Shown here: positions 25,843 through 32,944 of the stretch, one piece after another
Numbering within the stretch: the stretch's first letter is position 1
Layout: the number at the start of each line of letters is the position of its first letter
Source of the DNA: Ruminococcaceae bacterium UBA3751
GTDB taxonomy: Bacteria; Bacillota; Clostridia; Oscillospirales; Acutalibacteraceae
NCBI GenBank assembly: GCA_002371215.1
Contig: DFGL01000003.1
Location: forward strand, 1-56,079
DNA length: 56,079 nucleotides
Direction: 5' to 3'
Position numbers and translations under genes: made by a program
The notes under the pieces: generated by a model
Database searches by the model: none
What the model was told of the DNA's origin: nothing
The model's input: only the letters and a program-made list of their open reading frames with translations

Positions 25843-26412
25843 TTATTCTATCTTGCTGATTTTCGGGAAGTATCTGAATTTAACCTTGCCCACTATCAGC
25901 TCTTTATCAACGTATTTGTTTTCCCAAAAGCGTGAATCCTCTGAGTGATTTCGGTTATCGCCAAGGCAGAAATAGCTGTTTTCGGGCACCTCAAACGGTC
26001 CGTAGTAGCCGGTAGGAGTTTCCGTTGTAACAAAGTCATCGCGTAGCTTTTCCTTTTGTCCGTCCGTGTGGGTAACGTAAACGAGGCCGTTAACAATTTC
26101 AACCTTTTCCCCGGGGAGACCGATAATTCTTTTAACAAAGAAGGTTTTGTTATCTCCGGCTGCAACCGCGTCGGGAAAACGGAAAATAATAATGTCGTAT
26201 CTTTCGGGGTCCTTGTCCTTGTATTCAAGTCGGCTTGCAATAATTCTGTCGCCCTCCTGAATTGTGTTGAGCATTGAGCCTGTAGGAACAACAGCGTTTG
26301 CAAATACAAAGGACTTAAGCAAAATTGCAATAACAAGCGCAATAACTATCGGAAGGCAAAAATCAAGCGCTTCCATTAAAAATGATTTTTTCTTAGCTTC
26401 TTTTTTACTCAT
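25843..26412 (-). CDS. lepB: Type I signal peptidase
   Basis: Membrane-bound serine/lysine protease that cleaves signal peptides of exported proteins. The 189-residue protein has one N-terminal membrane helix (about 14-40), nucleophile Ser46 in PTGSML, general base Lys94 in FFVKRIIGLPGE, and the conserved box CLGDNRNHSEDSR near the C-terminus. Length is typical of Gram-positive enzymes. It begins 6 bases after the glycosidase gene stop and is the last gene of the galE operon, an unusual operon partner. It could process the two secreted proteins in this window. Confidence 0.94.
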   Translation of the reverse strand: MSKKEAKKKSFLMEALDFCLPIVIALVIAILLKSFVFANAVVPTGSMLNTIQEGDRIIASRLEYKDKDPERYDIIIFRFPDAVAAGDNKTFFVKRIIGLPGEKVEIVNGLVYVTHTDGQKEKLRDDFVTTETPTGYYGPFEVPENSYFCLGDNRNHSEDSRFWENKYVDKELIVGKVKFRYFPKISKIE

Positions 26413-26418
26413 ATCGTT

Positions 26419-28365
26419 TTACCTCTGTTTAGCAAATTTTAAAATAACTGTTTCAAACGGATGAAGGGTTAAATCCATCTTATCGTTGTAATTAATAACC
26501 GCGTTGCCGTCAATATCGCCTTTGCAGTAAATGTTTTCTCTTTCAAAACCTTCAAAACCTTCGGGTGCGCCCATAAGCTTGTTAAAGGTCAGCGTCATTG
26601 AGGTTGTTGCTGAGGTTGGATTTCTAAGCGCAATAATGCCGTCGCTTTCACTCCAGGAGAAATATCCGTAAATATTGTTATCCTCTGGCTCGCCGCCAAT
26701 GAACATTCCGTTTTTAAGGGTATTAAAATTATCCTTCTGGAACTTCATAACCTTTGAAAGTGATTTCCATTTATTATCGTTCATCATTTCGGGGGAAAGG
26801 TGAAGCTCGTTAAGACCTGCGCCTCTTACAGCGTTCCAGTAAAGGTATTTTTCAAACTCCTCGTCCGTATAGTCGACCTTGTAGTTTTCCGCTGCCATTT
26901 TAGCGTATATCGGCTCGTGGTTATAAATTGCGCCGAGCGGAAGCTGAGCTGAACGCCTGCATAAAAGGTCATAGTATCTTGTGTCACGGTAGGTAAGCTC
27001 TGAATCAAGAATGCTCTGCTCCTCAAGGTTTTCACAGAAGCCTATATCGTCGCTGTTCTGAATCCATATAGAGTTAACCCACTGAAGCCACCAAGGGGAT
27101 GGAGCGATGTAGCAGGTCAGATTAATGAATAAGCTTTTTCCCGCTTCGCCGGATTTTCTGATTCTTTCAAAAAGTTGAGTAAGCTTTGTATAAAGGTCTG
27201 TAATATAGTACATATTGTTGCTTCCGCCAACCGCGTGGTCGTGGCTTTCGTCTGTGCAGGCGGTAAGCGCAAAGCCGTCAAGCTTTAAGTAGGAAAGGTT
27301 GTACTTTTCAATCGTTTCGCAAAGGAAGTTGCCGAGTAAGCCTAAATATTTTGAGGATGCAACGCAAACCTCGTCGGCGTTGTTATTCTTATAGCCCTTC
27401 TTAGCGGACTGTACCTTCTTTGCGAATTTCTTTGAATGAGAATAACCGCCTCTCGGACTGAGCCAGAGCCCTAAGCCGCTGCCGATTTCATCGCATTTTG
27501 CCTTAATATCGTCAAGCCCGTTCGGGAAGCTTTTATTAAATTTCCAGAAATCTGCTCGGTAATTCCACCAGCCGTCGTCAACCGTATATGCGTCAAACGC
27601 AGGAACTCCGTTCTTTGCAGCACCTTGGCTGATTTTTTCAAAAAGCTCGCAAACGCTCTTTGAGCTGATTTTTGCATAGTTATCGTACCAGGTGTTAAAC
27701 TGAAATCTTATATCGCTCTTCTGCCTGATAAAATCGATATACTCAAAAAACGCTTTTTTAACCTCGGTAACGCTGTTATCCTTAGCGGCGCCGATAACGG
27801 TTATCGGGCATTCAAAGCCCCTGCCTACGCTTTTGCCGATATAGTATTTTATTCTTCCCATACCGTGGTGAATTCTGTTATCGGTAGCGGGAAGCTCGCA
27901 GCCGAAGAAAAGACTGTCAATATAAAACGGCTGACCCAGCGCAGCCCATTCAGAGGGAATAAAGCCGCCGTCAACCCTGTCAACGCCAAGGTGAGTCTGT
28001 GAGTTTGTAATGCCGATGTAATCAAGGTAAATAAAGTCAATCTCTTTTTCATCGCTCTGGTCAAGCACAAGCTGTTTGCAAATTGTGTTTTTATCGTCGC
28101 CAACCCAGTATTTCAGCGTAACGGTAATGCCCTGATTTTCTTCAAAAACAAACTTAAGCTTGCCGTCCTCCTCAACGGAATCAACGACGGGGAGTCCCTT
28201 TGCTGAAAAATCGCTGCCATCCGTAAAGCGGATAACGAATTCGCAGCCGTTACCGCCGGGTATAAAACTCGTGCCGGAATATTTGTTTATAATCTGGCTT
28301 GCGAAAAAATTGTTGTTTACAATTTTAAACTCGCGTTTAATACGGTTACTTTCAAGATGAAACAT
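26419..28365 (-). CDS. Alpha-galactosidase-like glycoside hydrolase (GH36-type clan D)
   Basis: Protein of 648 residues without a signal peptide, so probably cytoplasmic. An N-terminal beta-sandwich (about 1-200) precedes a TIM barrel with AYTVDDGWW (Asp263/264) and LGLWLSPRGGY. The likely nucleophile is Asp363 in YLKLDGF, matching the K-x-D motif of GH36/GH27, and the likely acid/base is Asp439 or Asp440 in IQNSDDIGF. A small C-terminal beta domain follows. Family placement is by motif pattern; an alpha-N-acetylgalactosaminidase or other alpha-glycoside specificity is possible. Being in an operon with galE fits galactose release and entry into the Leloir pathway. Confidence 0.75.
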   Translation of the reverse strand: MFHLESNRIKREFKIVNNNFFASQIINKYSGTSFIPGGNGCEFVIRFTDGSDFSAKGLPVVDSVEEDGKLKFVFEENQGITVTLKYWVGDDKNTICKQLVLDQSDEKEIDFIYLDYIGITNSQTHLGVDRVDGGFIPSEWAALGQPFYIDSLFFGCELPATDNRIHHGMGRIKYYIGKSVGRGFECPITVIGAAKDNSVTEVKKAFFEYIDFIRQKSDIRFQFNTWYDNYAKISSKSVCELFEKISQGAAKNGVPAFDAYTVDDGWWNYRADFWKFNKSFPNGLDDIKAKCDEIGSGLGLWLSPRGGYSHSKKFAKKVQSAKKGYKNNNADEVCVASSKYLGLLGNFLCETIEKYNLSYLKLDGFALTACTDESHDHAVGGSNNMYYITDLYTKLTQLFERIRKSGEAGKSLFINLTCYIAPSPWWLQWVNSIWIQNSDDIGFCENLEEQSILDSELTYRDTRYYDLLCRRSAQLPLGAIYNHEPIYAKMAAENYKVDYTDEEFEKYLYWNAVRGAGLNELHLSPEMMNDNKWKSLSKVMKFQKDNFNTLKNGMFIGGEPEDNNIYGYFSWSESDGIIALRNPTSATTSMTLTFNKLMGAPEGFEGFERENIYCKGDIDGNAVINYNDKMDLTLHPFETVILKFAKQR

Positions 28366-28384
28366 ATTACTTCCTCTTTTTAAG

Positions 28385-28642
28385 TTAGATTTGTTCGTTT
28401 ATGCTCTCAAGTGCTTTTGCAAGCTGGTCAGGGCACGAGGTACCCTTAAAGTTGCAGTCAATTCCCTTGAGAATCGGAATAATCTCGTCTGTAGTCTTTC
28501 CTTTAACGAGGGCGGAAATACCCTGAAGGTTTCCGTTGCAGCCGCCAAGGAACGAAACGCTGTTTATAGTTTTGTCGTTTTCGTTAACGTCTACGGTAAT
28601 CTTGCGCGAGCAGGTACCGTGTGTTTTATATTCAAAAGTCAT
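28385..28642 (-). CDS. TSCPD domain-containing small protein
   Basis: The start at 28642 is preceded by AGAGGAG, giving MTFEYKTHGTCSRK and an 85-residue protein; a longer GTG start lacks support and would overlap galE. It contains the hallmark TSCPDQLAKAL near the C-terminus, plus Cys residues at THGTC, GGCNG and DCNF. TSCPD domains occur at the C-terminus of some ribonucleotide reductases and as short stand-alone proteins whose job is not known; the cysteines suggest metal or iron-sulfur binding, which is inference. It lies 14 bases after galE and 19 bases before the glycosidase. Confidence 0.8.
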   Translation of the reverse strand: MTFEYKTHGTCSRKITVDVNENDKTINSVSFLGGCNGNLQGISALVKGKTTDEIIPILKGIDCNFKGTSCPDQLAKALESINEQI

Positions 28643-28656
28643 AATTTGCTCCTCTT

Positions 28657-29673
28657 TTAGTCCGGGTATCCGTTGGGGTTGGAACTCTGCCAACGCCACG
28701 AATCCTCACACATTTCTTCAATTCCGCGCTCAGCCTTCCATCCGAGCTCCTTATAAGCCTTGCTCGGGTCTGAGTAGCAGATTGCAATATCTCCGGCGCG
28801 GCGCGGTTTGATAGAGTAGGGGATTTTAACGCCGCTTGCCTTTTCAAAAGCCTTAACGACGTCAAGCACGCTGTAGCCGACGCCCGTTCCGAGGTTGTAG
28901 ATGAAAAGACCGTTCTCGCCTCTTACCTTTTCAACAGCCTTAACGTGGCCGAGAGCAAGGTCAACAACGTGGATATAATCGCGGATTCCCGTTCCGTCGG
29001 GAGTCGCGTAATCGTTTCCGAAAACGCCGAGCTCGCTTCTCTTGCCGATAGCAACCTGAGTTATGTAAGGCATAAGGTTGTTCGGAATTCCGTTCGGGTC
29101 CTCACCCATTGTACCGCTCTTATGAGCGCCGATAGGATTGAAGTAGCGGAGAAGGCAAATGGACCATTCGTTGTCGCTGTCGTAAAGGTCCTTCATAATA
29201 CATTCAATCATATATTTCGTTCTGCCGTACGGATTTGTAACTCCGCCAACGGGCATATCCTCAGTAAGCGGGGAACTGTTGTTCATTCCGTAAACGGTAG
29301 CTGAGGAAGAGAATACAATCTTCTTACAGCCGTTCTTTCTCATAACGTCAAGAAGAACGAGGGTGCCGTTAACGTTGTTATCAAAGTATTCAAGGGGCTT
29401 TTCGCAGCTTTCGCCAACTGCCTTTAAGCCTGCAAAGTGAATAACGCTGTCAATTTTTTCGCTGTCAAAAACCTTCTGAAGCCCGTCAGCGTCTCTTATA
29501 TCAACCTCGTAAAACGGAAAATCCTTCCCAACGAGTGCCTTAATTCTGTCATATGATGATTTTTTACAGTTGTAAAGGTTATCAATAACAACAATATCAA
29601 TCCCTGAATTCATAAGCTCAACGCAGGTGTGAGAGCCGATATAACCAAGTCCGCCTGTAACTAAAACTGCCAT
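28657..29673 (-). CDS. galE: UDP-glucose 4-epimerase
   Basis: NAD-dependent interconversion of UDP-galactose and UDP-glucose. The 338-residue protein has the Rossmann motif VTGGLGYIGSH, the catalytic segment SSSATVYG with Ser122-124, and Tyr149-x3-Lys153 in YGRTK. Length and the RYFNPIGAH segment are those of GalE. First gene of a four-gene operon. galK and galT are not in the window. Confidence 0.95.
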   Translation of the reverse strand: MAVLVTGGLGYIGSHTCVELMNSGIDIVVIDNLYNCKKSSYDRIKALVGKDFPFYEVDIRDADGLQKVFDSEKIDSVIHFAGLKAVGESCEKPLEYFDNNVNGTLVLLDVMRKNGCKKIVFSSSATVYGMNNSSPLTEDMPVGGVTNPYGRTKYMIECIMKDLYDSDNEWSICLLRYFNPIGAHKSGTMGEDPNGIPNNLMPYITQVAIGKRSELGVFGNDYATPDGTGIRDYIHVVDLALGHVKAVEKVRGENGLFIYNLGTGVGYSVLDVVKAFEKASGVKIPYSIKPRRAGDIAICYSDPSKAYKELGWKAERGIEEMCEDSWRWQSSNPNGYPD

Positions 29674-29739
29674 AGTGTTTTTCTCCTTAGAAAATAGTAT
29701 TAAAATTTTAAAAATGCTGAATTATAAATATGAACCTTT

Positions 29740-29772
<33 letters not shown>

Positions 29773-29773
29773 A

Positions 29774-31213
29774 TCAGTACGCCTTGCCCCAGTAGAGCAT
29801 ATGCTTAGCGGGCTTTCCGCAGCAAACGCATTTATCGCTGATTACTTCCTGCTCAAAGGGAATACAGCGGGAACCGACGCCGGTAATCTCCTTAACCTTG
29901 TCCTCGCATTCTTCGTCTCCGCACCACATTGCCTTAACAAAGCCGTCGCCGTTCTTTTCAAGAAGCTCGGTAATTTCGTCCATAGTTTTTGCAACGTAGG
30001 TTCTGCGCTCTCTGTTTTCAAGGGCTTTCTGATATATACCTTCGCGTACCTCGCTGAGTTTTTCAAGGATAACGTTTTCAATATCGTCAAGGGATACGAA
30101 GGTCTTTTCTCTGTTGTGGCGCGTTACAACAACGCACTGATTTTTCTCTATGTCCTTAGGACCAATTTCAACTCTTACGGGAACGCCCTTCATCTCGTAT
30201 TCGGCAAATTTCCAGCCCGGTGAATTCTCGCTGTCGTCAATCTTAGCGCGGCAAACCTTTTTGAGCCTGTCGCAGAGCTCGTTTGCTTTGTCAAGAACGC
30301 CCTCCTTGTGCTGTGCAATGGGAACGACGATTGCCTGAATCGGAGCAACGGCAGGGGGAAGAACGAGCCCGTTGTCGTCGCCGTGAGTCATAATGATAGC
30401 GCCGATTAAGCGGGTTGTCATACCCCATGAGGTCTGATGGGGATACTGAAGCTTGTTCTCCTTATCGGAAAACTGAATATCAAACGCTCTTGCAAAGCCG
30501 TCGCCGAAGTAGTGGCTCGTGCCCGCCTGGAGAGCTTTTCCGTCGTGCATAAGCGCCTCAATGCAGTAAGTGCGCTCCGCTCCCGCAAACTTGTCGCTCT
30601 CGGTTTTCTGTCCCTGAACAACGGGCATTGCAAGGTACTTAGTGCAGAACTCGGTGTAAACGTTGAGCATTCTCTCGGTTTCCTCAATAGCCTCCTGGGC
30701 GGTAGCGTGGAGAGTATGTCCCTCCTGCCATAGAAATTCTCTTGAGCGGAGGAAGGGACGGGTTGTCTTTTCCCATCTTACAACGCTAACCCACTGGTTG
30801 TAGAGCTTCGGGAGGTCTCTGTGTGAGTGAACAATGTTTTTAAAATGCTCGCAGAAAAGAGTTTCAGAGGTCGGGCGAACGCAGAGCCTTTCCTCAAGCT
30901 TTTCGCTTCCGCCGTATGTAACCCAGGCGCATTCAGGCGCAAAGCCCTCAACGTGGTCCTTTTCCTTTTGAAGAAGGCTTTCGGGTATGAACATAGGCAT
31001 ACAAACGTTTTCGTGGCCTGTTTCCTTAAACATACCGTCAAGTATTCTCTGAATATTCTCCCATATAGCATAGCCGTAAGGCCTTATTACCATACAGCCT
31101 TTTACGCTTGTATATTCAATAAGTTCCGCTTTTTTGCAAACGTCCGTGTACCATTTAGCAAAGTCCTCGTCCATTGCAGTTATAGCGTCTACCATCTTTT
31201 TTTGCTGAGCCAT
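29774..31213 (-). CDS. proS: Prolyl-tRNA synthetase, eukaryote/archaea-like short type
   Basis: Class II aminoacyl-tRNA synthetase of 479 residues that lacks the large editing insertion of the E. coli type. Motif 2 is seen as RWEKTTRPFLRSREFLWQEGH and motif 3 near YPHQTSWGMTTRLIG. The C-terminal extension has a zinc-type cluster (CGDEEC, CVCCGKP) and ends in Tyr, as in the archaeal/eukaryotic class found in many Clostridia. Preceded by a promoter and the ribosome site AAGGAG. Free-standing editing proteins such as YbaK are not nearby. Confidence 0.94.
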   Translation of the reverse strand: MAQQKKMVDAITAMDEDFAKWYTDVCKKAELIEYTSVKGCMVIRPYGYAIWENIQRILDGMFKETGHENVCMPMFIPESLLQKEKDHVEGFAPECAWVTYGGSEKLEERLCVRPTSETLFCEHFKNIVHSHRDLPKLYNQWVSVVRWEKTTRPFLRSREFLWQEGHTLHATAQEAIEETERMLNVYTEFCTKYLAMPVVQGQKTESDKFAGAERTYCIEALMHDGKALQAGTSHYFGDGFARAFDIQFSDKENKLQYPHQTSWGMTTRLIGAIIMTHGDDNGLVLPPAVAPIQAIVVPIAQHKEGVLDKANELCDRLKKVCRAKIDDSENSPGWKFAEYEMKGVPVRVEIGPKDIEKNQCVVVTRHNREKTFVSLDDIENVILEKLSEVREGIYQKALENRERRTYVAKTMDEITELLEKNGDGFVKAMWCGDEECEDKVKEITGVGSRCIPFEQEVISDKCVCCGKPAKHMLYWGKAY

Positions 31214-31254
31214 ATCTATCTCCTTAAATATAATTTATAATAAATTTTCTATAT

Positions 31255-31283
31255 ATTATAAACCATTTTATCCAATATGTAAA
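31255..31283 (-). promoter_or_regulatory. proS promoter
   Basis: Minus-strand TTTACA (31283-31278), 17-base spacer, TATAAT (31260-31255). No T-box specifier or T-box sequence is seen in the about 40-base leader. Confidence 0.6.
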
Positions 31284-31343
31284 CATAAAATTTTATATTA
31301 TTTTGATAATACTTATTGTATAAAAAATTGTGCAATTTTCATA

Positions 31344-31371
31344 TTGAATTTTAAAAAAAGAGTGCTATAAT
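31344..31371 (+). promoter_or_regulatory. ATP synthase operon promoter
   Basis: TTGAAT (31344-31349), 16-base spacer, TATAAT (31366-31371), about 30 bases before atpB. Confidence 0.7.
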
Positions 31372-31407
31372 ATAGGGTATTAATTAAGAGAGGATTGGGG
31401 GTATGTT

Positions 31408-32190
31408 ATGGTGTTTACTCCTGTCACAATGAAGATAGATCTGGCAAAAGAGCTTGCCGAGGAGCTGAGTATTGAGGAGGTCTTTTCCTTTAAAATAGGG
31501 AATACCTCAATATCCGTTGATGAATCAACGGTTGTATCCGTAATAATAACGGTTGCAATGACGCTGCTCGCTCTGATTTTAACCCGTAACCTAAAGGTTG
31601 AGGGCGAGCTCACAAAACGCCAGCTTCTTCTTGAAATGCTGTATATAAAGGCAGAGAATTTCTTCAAAGGAATGCTTGAGCCGAAGGCGTACCGGTATAT
31701 ACCGTGGCTTATGAGCGTTGCGCTTTATATCGGCGTTGCGAATATCATAGGGCTTTTCGGTATGAAGCCGCCTACTAAGAGTATGCAGGTAACCGCGGTT
31801 TTAGCTGTAACGAGCATAGTCCTCGTTGAATATGCGGGCATTCGCGCAAAGGGCTTCGGCGGAAGGTTAAAGGCGTTTGCAAAGCCGGTATGGATTATAA
31901 CGCCGATTAATATTCTTGAGCTGTTTACAAAGCCCATGTCACTGTGTATGCGACTTTTCGGTAACGTTCTCGCAGCGTTTACAATTATGGAGCTTATTAA
32001 AATAGTAACGCGGAATATTCTTATTCCTATTATTCCGAGCCTCTATTTTGATATATTTGACGGCTTGCTTCAGGCTTACATCTTCGTTTTCCTAACAACT
32101 ATCTACATCGGCGAGGCTGTTGAAACTCCCGAGGAGGAGCCAAAGGAAAAGAAGATTAAACATAAAAAATTAAAAACAAAAACTAATTAA
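31408..32190 (+). CDS. atpB: ATP synthase F0 subunit a
   Basis: Membrane subunit that forms the ion half-channels against the c-ring. The 260-residue protein has about 5-6 transmembrane helices. The essential arginine lies in the segment KPMSLCMRLFGNVLA (Arg in MRLFGN), and the final helix region LLQAYIFVFLTTIYIGEA is characteristic. The C-terminus is a lysine-rich tail. First gene of the operon; no atpI or Mg2+ transporter gene precedes it. Confidence 0.95.
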   Translation: MVFTPVTMKIDLAKELAEELSIEEVFSFKIGNTSISVDESTVVSVIITVAMTLLALILTRNLKVEGELTKRQLLLEMLYIKAENFFKGMLEPKAYRYIPWLMSVALYIGVANIIGLFGMKPPTKSMQVTAVLAVTSIVLVEYAGIRAKGFGGRLKAFAKPVWIITPINILELFTKPMSLCMRLFGNVLAAFTIMELIKIVTRNILIPIIPSLYFDIFDGLLQAYIFVFLTTIYIGEAVETPEEEPKEKKIKHKKLKTKTN

Positions 32191-32202
32191 AGGAGAAAAA
32201 TT

Positions 32203-32424
32203 ATGGGACTTATTGCTATAGGCGCAGCAATTGCTGTATTAGTAGGTATCGGCGGCGGTATCGGAATCGGTATCGCAACAGGTAAGGCTGTTGAGGGTAT
32301 TGCCCGTCAGCCCGAGGCTGCAGGCAAGATTCAGACAGCGCTCATTCTCGGCGGCGCTCTTGCAGAAGCAACGGCTATCTACGGCCTCATTATAAGTATT
32401 CTTATTATCTTTATGCTTAAATAA
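32203..32424 (+). CDS. atpE: ATP synthase F0 subunit c
   Basis: Rotor-ring hairpin of 73 residues with two membrane helices and the polar loop ARQPEAAG. The ion-carrying glutamate sits in GGALAEATAIYG. Compared with the Na+ ring of Ilyobacter, the helix-1 Gln is replaced by Ile (GIGIGIATGKAVE) and the residue after Glu is Ala instead of Ser, although Thr and Tyr of the site remain. This leans toward proton coupling. Strong ribosome site AAAGGAG. Confidence 0.95.
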   Translation: MGLIAIGAAIAVLVGIGGGIGIGIATGKAVEGIARQPEAAGKIQTALILGGALAEATAIYGLIISILIIFMLK

Positions 32425-32458
32425 ACTTACTTAACCTTTACTGAAAGGACTTTTAACT

Positions 32459-32944
32459 ATGTTAAAATTTGATTGGAATGCGCTATTTGTTCTTATCAAT
32501 TTAATAGTGTTTTTCCTGCTGATGAAAAAATTCCTTTTCGGAAGAATTGCCAAGGTTTTGGAGCAGAGAAGGGAAATGCTTGATTCCGAGTTTAAAAAGG
32601 CTTCTGAAACTAATGCAGAGGCTGATAAAAAGCTCGCGGATTATGAAAGCAAAATCGCCGGTTATGAGGCTGAGGGAGATAAAATCATTTCCGATGCAAG
32701 AGACAGCGCAAAGGTTGAATATGAAAAGATTATTCAGCGCGCTGAGTCCGATGCCGATTCTATGAAGGAAAAGGCTCGCGAGCAAATCAGAATTGATACT
32801 CTTAATGCCAGAAAAGCCTCCCGTGAGGAAATTGCTTCTCTTGCTATTGAAGCGGCTGAAAAGGTTGTTGCTTCTTCAGTTGACGCTAAAACCGACAGCG
32901 CTATATTTGATGATTTTTTAAACGAGGGCAGTGTTGATGAATAA
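32459..32944 (+). CDS. atpF: ATP synthase F0 subunit b
   Basis: Peripheral-stalk subunit of 161 residues: one N-terminal membrane helix (about 8-24) and a long charged helix through residue 145. A single copy, so it must homodimerise. Its last 8 bases overlap the start of the delta-alpha gene (ATGAATAA), a layout that couples translation. Confidence 0.93.
   Translation: MLKFDWNALFVLINLIVFFLLMKKFLFGRIAKVLEQRREMLDSEFKKASETNAEADKKLADYESKIAGYEAEGDKIISDARDSAKVEYEKIIQRAESDADSMKEKAREQIRIDTLNARKASREEIASLAIEAAEKVVASSVDAKTDSAIFDDFLNEGSVDE

Noticed and set aside
31214..31283. T-box leader for proS
   Set aside because: The leader is about 40 bases and lacks the T-box sequence and terminator/antiterminator pair.
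32203..32424. Na+-specific ATP synthase
   Set aside because: The helix-1 Gln and the Ser after the key Glu are both missing, so a full Na+ site is not formed.
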